The notes below the pieces were generated by a model, which saw only the letters and a list, made by a program, of their open reading frames with translations, ran no database searches and was not told where the DNA came from. From Paenibacillus eucommiae (GTDB taxonomy: Bacteria > Bacillota > Bacilli > Paenibacillales > NBRC-103111): a stretch of DNA of 64,000 nt. The position numbers and the translations under genes are program-made. This document shows positions 39,639-47,839 of this stretch, piece after piece (within the stretch, counting starts at the first letter, position 1; every line of letters starts with the position of its first letter). The DNA lies in assembly GCF_017874215.1 (NCBI RefSeq), contig NZ_JAGGLB010000014.1, positions 62,001 to 126,000 of the forward strand, given 5' to 3'.

Positions 39639-40056
39639 CACTATCCCTTTCCCTCAGGAGAGCAATCTCTTGTTGTCAGTTCGTTTGTGGGGTGGCAGGT
39701 TCGATACCTTGAAGCTGAGAGGGAAGGGACATGGGGAGGATGAGCGTTAGTAGCATCTTAGTAGCAGCCCGCCCTCCGCTACTCCACTTAACGATGTTTT
39801 TCATCGTTAAAATAAGAATTCCTGGGCCATCCGTCAAGTTAATGATGATTTTCATCGTTAAAAGAAGCATGTAAAGCTGAGAAGAGGGAACGGCTGTGGG
39901 TGGAAGAGCGTTAGCACCCGCCATTAAAGATTTGTTCTCACCTCTGCATCCTTCCATTCAAGGGAACAAATCTTTAACAGCGGCTGGAGTCCACAGCCAT
40001 TCCCTCCGCGACGCACCCAAGTCACGAACACGCACCTCAAAGGACACCGCAAAGCG
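39639..40056. repeat. Structured intergenic repeat family, copy 3
   Basis: It starts with CACTATCCCTTTC, holds two TTAACGATG palindromes (39788-39810 and 39839-39861), then the inner arms TTAAAGATTTGTTC (39924-39937) and complement (39964-39977) and outer arms CGGCTGTGG / CCACAGCC (39891-39899, 39991-39998). It ends near CTCAAAGGACACCGC. With its flanks it accounts for the gap between atpC and nuoA. The frame that is open in other copies is shifted here, arguing against coding. Confidence 0.8.
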
Positions 40057-40138
40057 TTTATCCTTAATGAAAAACAGTTGAGGAATAAATTCACTAACAT
40101 TTGGAAAAAGTAATGGATAGCGAAGCTAGAATTAAGGA

Positions 40139-40167
40139 TCGACGGACATACCCCTTTTTGGTATAAT
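40139..40167 (+). promoter_or_regulatory. Promoter of the nuo operon
   Basis: TCGACG (40139-40144), 17-nt spacer, extended -10 TTGG-TATAAT (TATAAT 40162-40167), about 75 bp before nuoA. Confidence 0.6.
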
Positions 40168-40240
40168 TATGTAGATGCGTATTAAAATATTTGATAAGTT
40201 TTATTAGAAAATCGGATATGATGGAGGCGGTTTCATACGG

Positions 40241-40606
40241 ATGTACACGAATAATTATGTCATCGTTGCAATTTTCCTGGGATTGGGGATACTTTTGCCT
40301 ATTGTCGCTCTGACAGTCGGAAGGCTGCTGAGGCCTAACAAGCCGGTAGAGGAGAAGTATACTACGTATGAGAGTGGTAACATACCTGTCGGTGAAGGAC
40401 AAGTTCGCTTCAATATCCGCTATTATTTATTTGCTTTGATGTTTGTTATTTTTGACGTTGAGACTGTTTTTCTTTATCCATGGGCAGTAGCGTATAATCA
40501 GCTTGGTTTGTTTGCATTAGTGGAAATGTTTATTTTTGTAGCCTTGCTAGCCGTAGGTTTACTATATGCTTGGAAAAAGAAGGTGCTGCAATGGACTTCG
40601 ATTTGA
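40241..40606 (+). CDS. nuoA: NADH-quinone oxidoreductase subunit A
   Basis: 121 residues; GGAGGCGG lies about 12 nt before ATG. Three membrane helices; YESGNIPVGEGQVRFNIRYYLFA and VIFDVETVFLYPWA (conserved Asp and Glu) are family signatures. Membrane subunit near the quinone site of complex I. Overlaps nuoB by 16 bp. Confidence 0.96.
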   Translation: MYTNNYVIVAIFLGLGILLPIVALTVGRLLRPNKPVEEKYTTYESGNIPVGEGQVRFNIRYYLFALMFVIFDVETVFLYPWAVAYNQLGLFALVEMFIFVALLAVGLLYAWKKKVLQWTSI

Positions 40607-41109
40607 ATTCAATTTCCCCGGAAGAACGGGAAGAGCTTAATCGCAATGTTTTTATGGGAACGCTTGAACAGATTAAGGCATGGGCCAGAAGTAATTCCTT
40701 GTGGCCTTTAACGTTCGGCTTGGCATGTTGTGCCATTGAGATGATGGGTACTGGAGCTTCACATTATGATTTGGACAGGTTTGGAGTCATTTTTCGCACG
40801 TCACCGCGGCAATCGGATGTGATGATTGTTTCTGGTACGGTTACGAAGAAAATGGCTCCTTTATTGCGCCGCTTGTATGACCAAATGCCTGAGCCTAAAT
40901 GGGTAATCGCTATGGGATCTTGTGCTACAGCTGGCGGGCCTTATGTGAAATCGTACTCTGTTGTTAAAGGTGTGGATCAGATCGTGCCTGTTGATGTCTA
41001 TATTCCTGGCTGTCCGCCAAATCCGGCGGCGCTTATTTATGGAATCAACAAGCTTCAGGAGAAAATTCGTTACGAAGCAAAGACTGGGAAGCAGGTGACT
41101 AATCGATGA
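40591..41109 (+). CDS. nuoB: NADH-quinone oxidoreductase subunit B
   Basis: 172 residues from ATG at 40591 (GAAGGTG upstream), overlapping nuoA. Ligands of the terminal N2 4Fe-4S cluster: adjacent Cys-Cys in FGLACCAIEMM (about 45), Cys in MGSCATAGG (about 110) and Cys in IPGCPPNP (about 141). It passes electrons to quinone. Confidence 0.97.
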   Translation: MDFDLNSISPEEREELNRNVFMGTLEQIKAWARSNSLWPLTFGLACCAIEMMGTGASHYDLDRFGVIFRTSPRQSDVMIVSGTVTKKMAPLLRRLYDQMPEPKWVIAMGSCATAGGPYVKSYSVVKGVDQIVPVDVYIPGCPPNPAALIYGINKLQEKIRYEAKTGKQVTNR

Positions 41110-42530
41110 GCGATGAGAAAAAGCCTGAGCATCAGCCTGCTGCCGAAAATGACAAGGAGCAAGCCAAGGAGCTCCAGGCCGAGGGGGGCGTAGCGGCTGA
41201 TAAAGCTGCCACTGAGCCTGACACCTCTAAGCAGGGCTCAAGCGATGAAGCGCCTGCAGCAGCTGCTGGACGAGCGGCTCAAGAGGAAGCGATTGCACCA
41301 GCTGAGGGCGCGGGCGCCGCGCCGAAGGAGCAGGGCAATGCTCCGGCGGCGGAGCAGCAAGGAGAAGGCGGTGTGGACGCCGAAGCCGAAGCGAAGGCGA
41401 AAGCAGCGGCTGAGGCGAGGGAAGCGAGAGCAGTAGCACGTGCGGCGAGAGCTGCCGCAGCCGAGGGCGCAGGTGGACCGCCGAAGGATCAGGGCAGTGC
41501 TCCGGCAGCGGAGCAGCAAGGTGCTGGCGGCGTGGTAGCGGAAGGGACTGGCGATGCGGAAGCCGAAGCGAAGGCGAAAGCAGCGGCCGAGGCGAGAGAA
41601 GCGAGAGCGGTAGCGCGTGCGGCGAGAGCCGCAGCAGCAGCCGAGGGCGCGGGCGGAGCGCCGAAGGATCAGGGCGATGCTCCGGCGGCGGAGCAGCAAG
41701 GTGCTGGCGGCGTGGTAGCGGAAGGGACTGGCGATGCGGAAGCCGAAGCGAAGGCGAAAGCAGCGGCGGAGGCGAGAGAAGCAAGAGCAGTGGCGCGTGC
41801 GGCGAGAGCCGCAGCAGCAGCCGAGGGCGGCGGCGATCCGGAAGCGGAAGCCAAGGCGAAGGAGGAAGCGAGAGCAGCACGTGCAGCGGCGCGCGCGGCA
41901 CGAGAGGCGGCAGCCGAGGGTGGTGAGGGTGCTGGTGACGCAGACCCGGAGGCCAAAGCGAAGGCAGCGGCTGAAGCGAGAGCGGCTCGGGCGAGCGCAC
42001 GCGCGGGAAAAGCGGCCGAGGCGGACGCCGATGCCGGCCCGAAGGAGCCGTCGCCAAATCAGCCGATGCTGGATAGGCTGGTGCAGCTTATTAAGGAAGG
42101 CGTAGGCGAGGACGCGGTTGAGCTAGCTTTTATTAATGAAACGGATAGGCATTTGCCATGCGTGGTAATCAAGAACGGGCTGTGGCCGCAAACGGCAAAG
42201 CTGTTCAGAGATCATGAAGAATTGCAATGCAATTATTTAAGAAATTTATCCGGTGTCGATCAAGAAACGCATCTGGAAGTGGTTTATCATTTGCTGTCGC
42301 TTTCTACAAAGAAAGACTACTGCGTAAAAATAAAGACGGATCGTGAGCAAGCCTCAATCCCGTCAATAACTCCAGTTTGGCCAACAGCCAATTGGAATGA
42401 GCGGGAAGTATATGATCTTTTTGGCATAGAATTTCCGGGTCATCCCGACTTAAGAAGAATTATGATGCCCGATGATTGGGTCGGACATCCGCTTCGCAAA
42501 GATTATGAACCGCTGGACCCGGAGGTGTAG
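41106..42530 (+). CDS. nuoC: NADH-quinone oxidoreductase subunit C with giant repeat extension
   Basis: 474 residues, ATG overlapping nuoB by 4 bp. Only residues about 318-474 are the NuoC (30-kDa) domain, with EREVYDLFGIEFPGHPDLRR and the final GHPLRKDYEPL. The first 315 residues are an Ala/Glu/Lys/Arg/Gly-rich low-complexity region with tandem units of AEAKAKAAAEAREARAVARA followed by a Gly/Gln/Pro-rich linker. Two units are nearly identical in DNA with a 180-bp (60-residue) period (41506-41637 and 41686-41817). The helical, charged units may form single alpha-helices. The extension is in frame, so it is probably real; function unknown. Confidence 0.92.
   Translation: MSDEKKPEHQPAAENDKEQAKELQAEGGVAADKAATEPDTSKQGSSDEAPAAAAGRAAQEEAIAPAEGAGAAPKEQGNAPAAEQQGEGGVDAEAEAKAKAAAEAREARAVARAARAAAAEGAGGPPKDQGSAPAAEQQGAGGVVAEGTGDAEAEAKAKAAAEAREARAVARAARAAAAAEGAGGAPKDQGDAPAAEQQGAGGVVAEGTGDAEAEAKAKAAAEAREARAVARAARAAAAAEGGGDPEAEAKAKEEARAARAAARAAREAAAEGGEGAGDADPEAKAKAAAEARAARASARAGKAAEADADAGPKEPSPNQPMLDRLVQLIKEGVGEDAVELAFINETDRHLPCVVIKNGLWPQTAKLFRDHEELQCNYLRNLSGVDQETHLEVVYHLLSLSTKKDYCVKIKTDREQASIPSITPVWPTANWNEREVYDLFGIEFPGHPDLRRIMMPDDWVGHPLRKDYEPLDPEV
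41366..41925. repeat. Tandem repeats within nuoC
   Basis: At least three related units begin near 41380, 41560 and 41740, the last two nearly identical over 130 bp with a 180-bp period. A shorter degenerate unit follows from about 41840. The region is strongly GC-rich. The repeat keeps frame (period divisible by 3). Confidence 0.85.
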
Positions 42531-42533
42531 CTT

Positions 42534-43634
42534 TTGTTACGAACAGAAGAAATGCTGCTGAACGTTGGCCCCCAGCATCCAAGCACGCACGGGGTGTTCC
42601 GCATTATTGTCAAGATTGATGGAGAAATCATCAGAGAAGCTATACCGGTAATGGGTTACCTGCATAGAGGAACAGAGAAGCTGGCGGAGAATCTTTCGTA
42701 CACTCAGATCATTCCTTATACAGATCGTATGGATTATGTCTCAGCCATGACCAATAATTATGTGCTTGTTCACGCCGTTGAAACGATGATGCAGCTGGAA
42801 ATTCCGGAACGTGCAGAGTTTATGCGTCTAATCGTCATGGAACTGCAGCGCATTGCCAGTCATATGGTGTGGTGGGGAACTTATTTGTTGGACATCGGAG
42901 CTATGAGTCCTTTCTTGTATGCTTTTCGGGATAGGGAGATTATTATTGATCTCTTCAACGAGCTTTGTGGAGCCCGCCTAACCTATAACTATATGAGGGT
43001 CGGCGGAGTGAAGTGGGATGCGCCGGAAGGCTGGATCGATAAAGTCAGAAAATTCATTCCTTACATGCGCGGCAAGCTGGATGAATATAACAATTTAGTA
43101 AGTGGTAACGAAATCTTTCTTGGACGTATCAAGGGCATTGGTAAATACGACGCGGAGACGGCGATTTCATATGGGTTAAGCGGCGCGAATCTGAGATGTA
43201 CCGGAGTTAATTGGGATTTACGCAAGGATCAGCCCTATAGTCTTTACAACCGTTTTGAGTTTGATGTTCCTGTTCGCCAAGGCGGAGATTGTTATGACCG
43301 TTACTTGATAAGACTGGAAGAAGTGAGTCAGTCGCTGCGCATTCTGGAGCAGGCTGTGGAGCAATTCCCTGCTGAAGGCGAAATCATGGGGAAGGTGCCC
43401 AGAGTCATCCGGCCGGCAGAAGGGGAAGTGTATTCACGTATTGAATCCCCTCGCGGCGAAATCGGCTGCTACATTATTTCACGCGGCAAGCAGGAGCCTT
43501 TCCGTATCAAGTTCCGCAGACCTTCCTTTGTAAATCTGCAGATTCTGCCTAAGCTTCTGGAGGGCCAAACGATGACTAACCTCATCACGATACTCGGGGG
43601 CATTGATATTGTTGTCGGGGAGGTTGATTGCTGA
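42534..43634 (+). CDS. nuoD: NADH-quinone oxidoreductase subunit D
   Basis: 366 residues from TTG at 42534 with GGAGGTG 8 nt upstream, 3 bp after the nuoC stop. NVGPQHPSTHGVFR (about 11), YLHRGTEK (about 42) and the C-terminal GGIDIVVGEVDC are the 49-kDa subunit hallmarks lining the quinone pocket. Confidence 0.97.
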   Translation: MLRTEEMLLNVGPQHPSTHGVFRIIVKIDGEIIREAIPVMGYLHRGTEKLAENLSYTQIIPYTDRMDYVSAMTNNYVLVHAVETMMQLEIPERAEFMRLIVMELQRIASHMVWWGTYLLDIGAMSPFLYAFRDREIIIDLFNELCGARLTYNYMRVGGVKWDAPEGWIDKVRKFIPYMRGKLDEYNNLVSGNEIFLGRIKGIGKYDAETAISYGLSGANLRCTGVNWDLRKDQPYSLYNRFEFDVPVRQGGDCYDRYLIRLEEVSQSLRILEQAVEQFPAEGEIMGKVPRVIRPAEGEVYSRIESPRGEIGCYIISRGKQEPFRIKFRRPSFVNLQILPKLLEGQTMTNLITILGGIDIVVGEVDC

Positions 43635-44641
43635 TGATGACTCTCTTGGAGGAGAGCTTAAGCTGGACGAATTTCGCTATATTCCTTTTCTGGGGGATCG
43701 TCATGCTGCTCATCATTTTGGGCTTTGTGACCTATGCCATCTACTTTGAACGAAAAGTCATTGGCTGGATGCAGATGCGTATCGGACCGAACCGAACCGG
43801 ACCCTTAGGGCTTTTACAAAGCGTCGCCGATGTGTTCAAGCTGTTAATTAAAGAGGATACAATTCCGCGTAAAGCAGAGCGGCAGTTGTTCATCCTGGCC
43901 CCAATCATTACCTTTATTCCGGCCTTTACGGTCATCGCCGTTATTCCTTTTACGGATAAGCTGTTTAATGCAAATCTCAACGTGGGACTTCTTTATTACG
44001 TAGCGCTATCCACCATATCGACTATTGGGATTATCCTGGGAGGCTGGGCTTCGAACAATAAATATGCACTGCTTGGAGGAATGCGTTCTGCTGCGCAAAT
44101 GATCAGCTACGAGATTCCGTTGGTTATTTCCGTTATTGGTGTCATTATGCTTAGCGGCAGTTTGAATCTTCGCATAATTGTAGAGAATCAGGCAGGCGGC
44201 TTCTGGCATTGGCATTTCCTGCCGCAAATCGTAGGCTTTGTCGTGTTTCTCATTGCTGGTGTTGCGGAGCTAAACCGTACACCGTTTGACCTTCCTGAAG
44301 CTGAATCCGAGCTTGTGGCCGGGTATCATGTGGAGTACAGCGGCTTCCGGTTTGCTTTCTTCATGCTTGCTGAGTATGTGTATGTATTCGCCGTTGCATC
44401 ACTAATAACGGTGCTTTTCCTGGGAGGCTGGCACGCGCCGTTTCCATTCCTGGATTTCATCCCGCAGATTATTTGGTTTCTGCTGAAATTCTCTTTTATC
44501 GTGTTCTGTATGTTCTGGCTGCGGGCAACCATGCCCCGCGTGCGTATCGACCAACTGATGGGTCTTGGCTGGAAGCTGCTTCTGCCGCTGGCTATTGCTA
44601 ATATTTTCATAACAGCTTTGTATATGAAGATCATATCTTAA
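43634..44641 (+). CDS. nuoH: NADH-quinone oxidoreductase subunit H
   Basis: 335 residues from ATG at 43634, sharing one base with the nuoD stop (TGATG), with GGGGAGGTTG upstream. Eight membrane helices; ERKVIGWMQMRIGPNRTGP and AELNRTPFDLPEAESELVAGY are the conserved quinone-channel loops. Confidence 0.97.
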   Translation: MMTLLEESLSWTNFAIFLFWGIVMLLIILGFVTYAIYFERKVIGWMQMRIGPNRTGPLGLLQSVADVFKLLIKEDTIPRKAERQLFILAPIITFIPAFTVIAVIPFTDKLFNANLNVGLLYYVALSTISTIGIILGGWASNNKYALLGGMRSAAQMISYEIPLVISVIGVIMLSGSLNLRIIVENQAGGFWHWHFLPQIVGFVVFLIAGVAELNRTPFDLPEAESELVAGYHVEYSGFRFAFFMLAEYVYVFAVASLITVLFLGGWHAPFPFLDFIPQIIWFLLKFSFIVFCMFWLRATMPRVRIDQLMGLGWKLLLPLAIANIFITALYMKIIS

Positions 44642-44661
44642 AAACCATGGGGTGATGAAAA

Positions 44662-45114
44662 GTGAAGGGCATAATTAAAGGCTTAGGCGTAACCCTCAAA
44701 AGTATGACCCAAAAAAAAGTGACCTACGCATATCCTGATGTCCCTATCAAGATGCCAGACCGCTTCCGCGGCATTCAGTATTTTGACCCCGAGAAATGCA
44801 TCGTCTGCAATTTATGCGCCAAGGTCTGTCCTACGGAGTGTATTACTCTTACAGGCAAAGCCAATCCGGACCCCGAAAAAAGGGGGAAGGTCATTGATAC
44901 CTATGATATTAACTTTGAAATTTGTATCTTATGCGATCTTTGTACAGAGGTCTGCCCGACCGAGGCGGTTGTGATGACAAACAACTTCGAGCTTAGCGCA
45001 TACAGCCGGGATGACTTGTTCAAAAATATGCAATGGCTGAGCGAGAACACTCAGAACATTCGTAAAGAGAATAATTCCGCAATGCCTAAGGGGGGAGCTA
45101 AGAAGAATGTTTAA
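44662..45114 (+). CDS. nuoI: NADH-quinone oxidoreductase subunit I
   Basis: 150 residues from GTG, with GGGGTGATG upstream. Two 4Fe-4S ferredoxin motifs: CIVCNLCAKVCP (about 50-61) and CILCDLCTEVCP (about 93-104). They relay electrons toward cluster N2. Overlaps nuoJ by 8 bp. Confidence 0.97.
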   Translation: MKGIIKGLGVTLKSMTQKKVTYAYPDVPIKMPDRFRGIQYFDPEKCIVCNLCAKVCPTECITLTGKANPDPEKRGKVIDTYDINFEICILCDLCTEVCPTEAVVMTNNFELSAYSRDDLFKNMQWLSENTQNIRKENNSAMPKGGAKKNV

Positions 45115-45634
45115 TGGCTTTAGCGACTTTATGGCGAATGGCTCCAATTGGATGTTCCTGGTTTTTTCTCTGATGGCTATCGGCGGGGCCATATTTATGA
45201 TCAGCTTTTTAAAAGTGGTTCATATGGTCGTCTCTCTGGCGCTAACGTTTATCAGCTTGGCAGGCTTGTATGTGATGCTGAATGCTGAATTCGTAGGTTT
45301 TGTCCAAATCTTGATTTATGGCGGAGCGATTTCGATTCTGATGATATTTGGAATTATGATGACGAAGCATCGCCAGGGCGAAGAGGATGAGCCGAAGCGT
45401 CCGTGGCACACCGCGCTTGTGTTTATTGGAGCGCTTGGATTGTTTGGTATTCTCTTTTATGCGATTCAGCAGTCAACCTTCACCAAAGGTGAATTCCAAG
45501 CTGCCGAGGATAATACCATGGCAATAGGAAAGCTGCTTTACAGTGAATATGTGATACCATTCGAAATCATGTCTGTACTGCTGACTGTAGCTTTTATCGG
45601 TGCCATTGTCATTGCCAAGAGAGAGGAGGAATAG
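45107..45634 (+). CDS. nuoJ: NADH-quinone oxidoreductase subunit J
   Basis: 175 residues, ATG within the end of nuoI; GGGGGAG upstream. Five membrane spans with the conserved EFVGFVQILIYGGAISIL helix (about 62-80). Membrane arm subunit. Confidence 0.95.
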   Translation: MFNGFSDFMANGSNWMFLVFSLMAIGGAIFMISFLKVVHMVVSLALTFISLAGLYVMLNAEFVGFVQILIYGGAISILMIFGIMMTKHRQGEEDEPKRPWHTALVFIGALGLFGILFYAIQQSTFTKGEFQAAEDNTMAIGKLLYSEYVIPFEIMSVLLTVAFIGAIVIAKREEE

Positions 45635-45637
45635 CTT

Positions 45638-45946
45638 GTGACTGATATCACTCCTTATTTGACACTTGCAGCGATTCTCTTTTGTATAGGATTGTACGGA
45701 GCATTAACGAAAAAGAACGGTGTTATTGTGCTGCTATCGATCGAGCTGATGCTCAACGCGGTTAATTTGAACTTGATTGCTTTTTCCAAAATGGGGAATC
45801 ATCCGTCTCTGACTGGACAAATTTTCTCACTCTTCAACATTACTATTGCAGCTGCGGAGGCTGCAGTTGGGGTTGCTATTCTGATTACCCTGTACCGTAA
45901 TAAAGGGACGTCAGATGTTAATGAAATGAATTCTATGAAGCGCTAG
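45638..45946 (+). CDS. nuoK: NADH-quinone oxidoreductase subunit K
   Basis: 102 residues from GTG, 3 bp after nuoJ, with GAGAGGAGG upstream. Three helices; the conserved Glu residues are in LLSIELMLNAVNLNL (about 36) and TIAAAEAAVGVAI (about 72). MrpC-like proton channel component. Confidence 0.95.
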   Translation: MTDITPYLTLAAILFCIGLYGALTKKNGVIVLLSIELMLNAVNLNLIAFSKMGNHPSLTGQIFSLFNITIAAAEAAVGVAILITLYRNKGTSDVNEMNSMKR

Positions 45947-45961
45947 GAGGCTGAGAAGGAC

Positions 45962-47839
45962 ATGGTATCGGATTTCTCGCAATACGCATGGCTCATTCCC
46001 CTGTTTCCGCTACTCGCTTTTCTAGCGCTTACAGCAATGGGACGCCAAATGAAAGAGCTTGGCATTTATATCGGTATCGTAGCTATGTTTGCTTCTTTTG
46101 TATTAGCTCTATTGATTTTTATCGAAAGAATGGGCGGAAGCGTCGAGGATTATACGTGGAATCAGCTGGAATGGCTGAAAATCGGCGATGTAACGCTGAA
46201 CATGGGCTTTGAGGTTACCAATTTGAACTCACTGATGCTGGTCATTGTCACCCTGGTGAGCTTGCTTGTTAACTTATATTCCAAAGGCTATATGAAAAAT
46301 GATGAGCGGATTCATGTATTTTTCGGTTATATTGCCCTGTTCTCATTCTCCATGCTTGGTCTTGTAATTTCTGAGAATATGCTGCAGCTTTATATCTTTT
46401 GGGAGCTTGTTGGGGTTTGTTCCTTCCTGCTTATCGGTTTTTGGTATCAAAAGCCAGAGGCAAGAGCAGCTGCCAAGAAAGCTTTTATCATGACCCGTAT
46501 CGGGGATGTGGGCTTGTTCATCGGTATCCTCCTGCTGTTCTGGTATATGCCTGGGCACGCACTTGATTTCAGCTCTATACATAATGCTGTGATTTCCGGA
46601 GAGATCGCACCTGGCATTATTACCTGGATTGCTATCCTTATCTTTATTGGAGCTATCGGTAAATCCGGGCAATTTCCGCTGCACAGCTGGCTGCCTGACG
46701 CTATGGAAGGTCCGACTCCAATCAGTGCGCTTATTCATGCGGCGACAATGGTAGCGGCAGGGGTATATCTGCTTGCGAGAACCTACGACATCTTCTACGC
46801 TTCCCCTGATGCGCTTATGGTGGTTGCCTATGTGGGTGGCTTTACGGCGATTTTCGCCGCGACAATAGCTATTGCACAGAATGATATTAAACGGATTCTT
46901 GCTTATTCTACTGTCAGTCAACTCGGTTATATGGTGATGGCTATAGGAATTGGACTTTCCTATACTTCAGGTGTTTTCCATTTGTTCACGCATGCATTTT
47001 TCAAGGCGCTGCTGTTTCTTGGAGCGGGCAGCGTAATCCATGCTGTTCATACCCAGGATATTAATGAAATGGGCGGCCTATCCCGCAAGATGAAAATAAC
47101 GACTTGGACCTTCGGGATCGGAGCGCTTGCTTTATCGGGAATCCCACCTTTTTCAGGCTTCTGGTCGAAGGATGCGATTTTAGCCGAAGCTTTTGAGCAT
47201 CAGCCTTTGTTATTCTGGGTTGGTATCGTTGCGGCTTTCTTCACTGCATTCTATATGGCAAGATTGTTTTTCCTAGTATTCATGGGCCCAAGCAAATCCA
47301 AGCATGAAGCGCATGAATCCCCGTCTTCCATGACAATACCTTTAATTGTGCTTGCTGTCCTGGCTGTTGTGGCTGGTTTTGTCAACACGCCATTCAATGC
47401 CTGGCTCGGTGGCTGGTTAACAGGAGAGGTTCATGAAGAAACGGCGAATTGGCCAGTTATGATTATTTCTACGCTCGTAGGCTTGCTTGGTATCGGACTT
47501 GGTTACTTGATTTACCGCAAGCAGTCTATTCCCAGAGATATTATATCCAGCCGGATTCCCGGTCTTTACACGCTTCTGAACCGCAAATATTTCATTGATG
47601 AGCTGTACCATTGGATTATCGTCAAGCCATTGCGTGGCCTGGGTCTTATTCTGGAGTTCATTGACATCTATATCATTGATGGTCTTGTTCGTCTAGCGAC
47701 ATACACCGTTGTTGGTCTTGGCCGTGTCGGTTCTCGTCTACAGAACGGGCAGCTGCAAACGTATGGCTTGATTACCCTGCTTGGCCTATTGATTCTGGCG
47801 CTGGCCTTAGCAGGAAGGAGGTTCATACATGTTGGATAA
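45962..47839 (+). CDS. nuoL: NADH-quinone oxidoreductase subunit L
   Basis: 625 residues; GGAGG about 10 nt before ATG. Proton-pumping antiporter-like subunit: conserved Glu in LYIFWELVGVCSFLLIGFW (about 145), Lys in GAIGKSGQFPLHSWLPDAM (about 230) and His-Ala in PISALIHAATMVAAGVYLL. The C-terminal transverse helix is present. Overlaps nuoM by 11 bp. Confidence 0.96.
   Translation: MVSDFSQYAWLIPLFPLLAFLALTAMGRQMKELGIYIGIVAMFASFVLALLIFIERMGGSVEDYTWNQLEWLKIGDVTLNMGFEVTNLNSLMLVIVTLVSLLVNLYSKGYMKNDERIHVFFGYIALFSFSMLGLVISENMLQLYIFWELVGVCSFLLIGFWYQKPEARAAAKKAFIMTRIGDVGLFIGILLLFWYMPGHALDFSSIHNAVISGEIAPGIITWIAILIFIGAIGKSGQFPLHSWLPDAMEGPTPISALIHAATMVAAGVYLLARTYDIFYASPDALMVVAYVGGFTAIFAATIAIAQNDIKRILAYSTVSQLGYMVMAIGIGLSYTSGVFHLFTHAFFKALLFLGAGSVIHAVHTQDINEMGGLSRKMKITTWTFGIGALALSGIPPFSGFWSKDAILAEAFEHQPLLFWVGIVAAFFTAFYMARLFFLVFMGPSKSKHEAHESPSSMTIPLIVLAVLAVVAGFVNTPFNAWLGGWLTGEVHEETANWPVMIISTLVGLLGIGLGYLIYRKQSIPRDIISSRIPGLYTLLNRKYFIDELYHWIIVKPLRGLGLILEFIDIYIIDGLVRLATYTVVGLGRVGSRLQNGQLQTYGLITLLGLLILALALAGRRFIHVG

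Noticed and set aside
41227..42057. Long minus-strand open frames across the nuoC repeats
   Set aside because: Antisense to GC-rich, codon-periodic repeats; Leu/Pro/Arg-rich translation typical of shadow frames.
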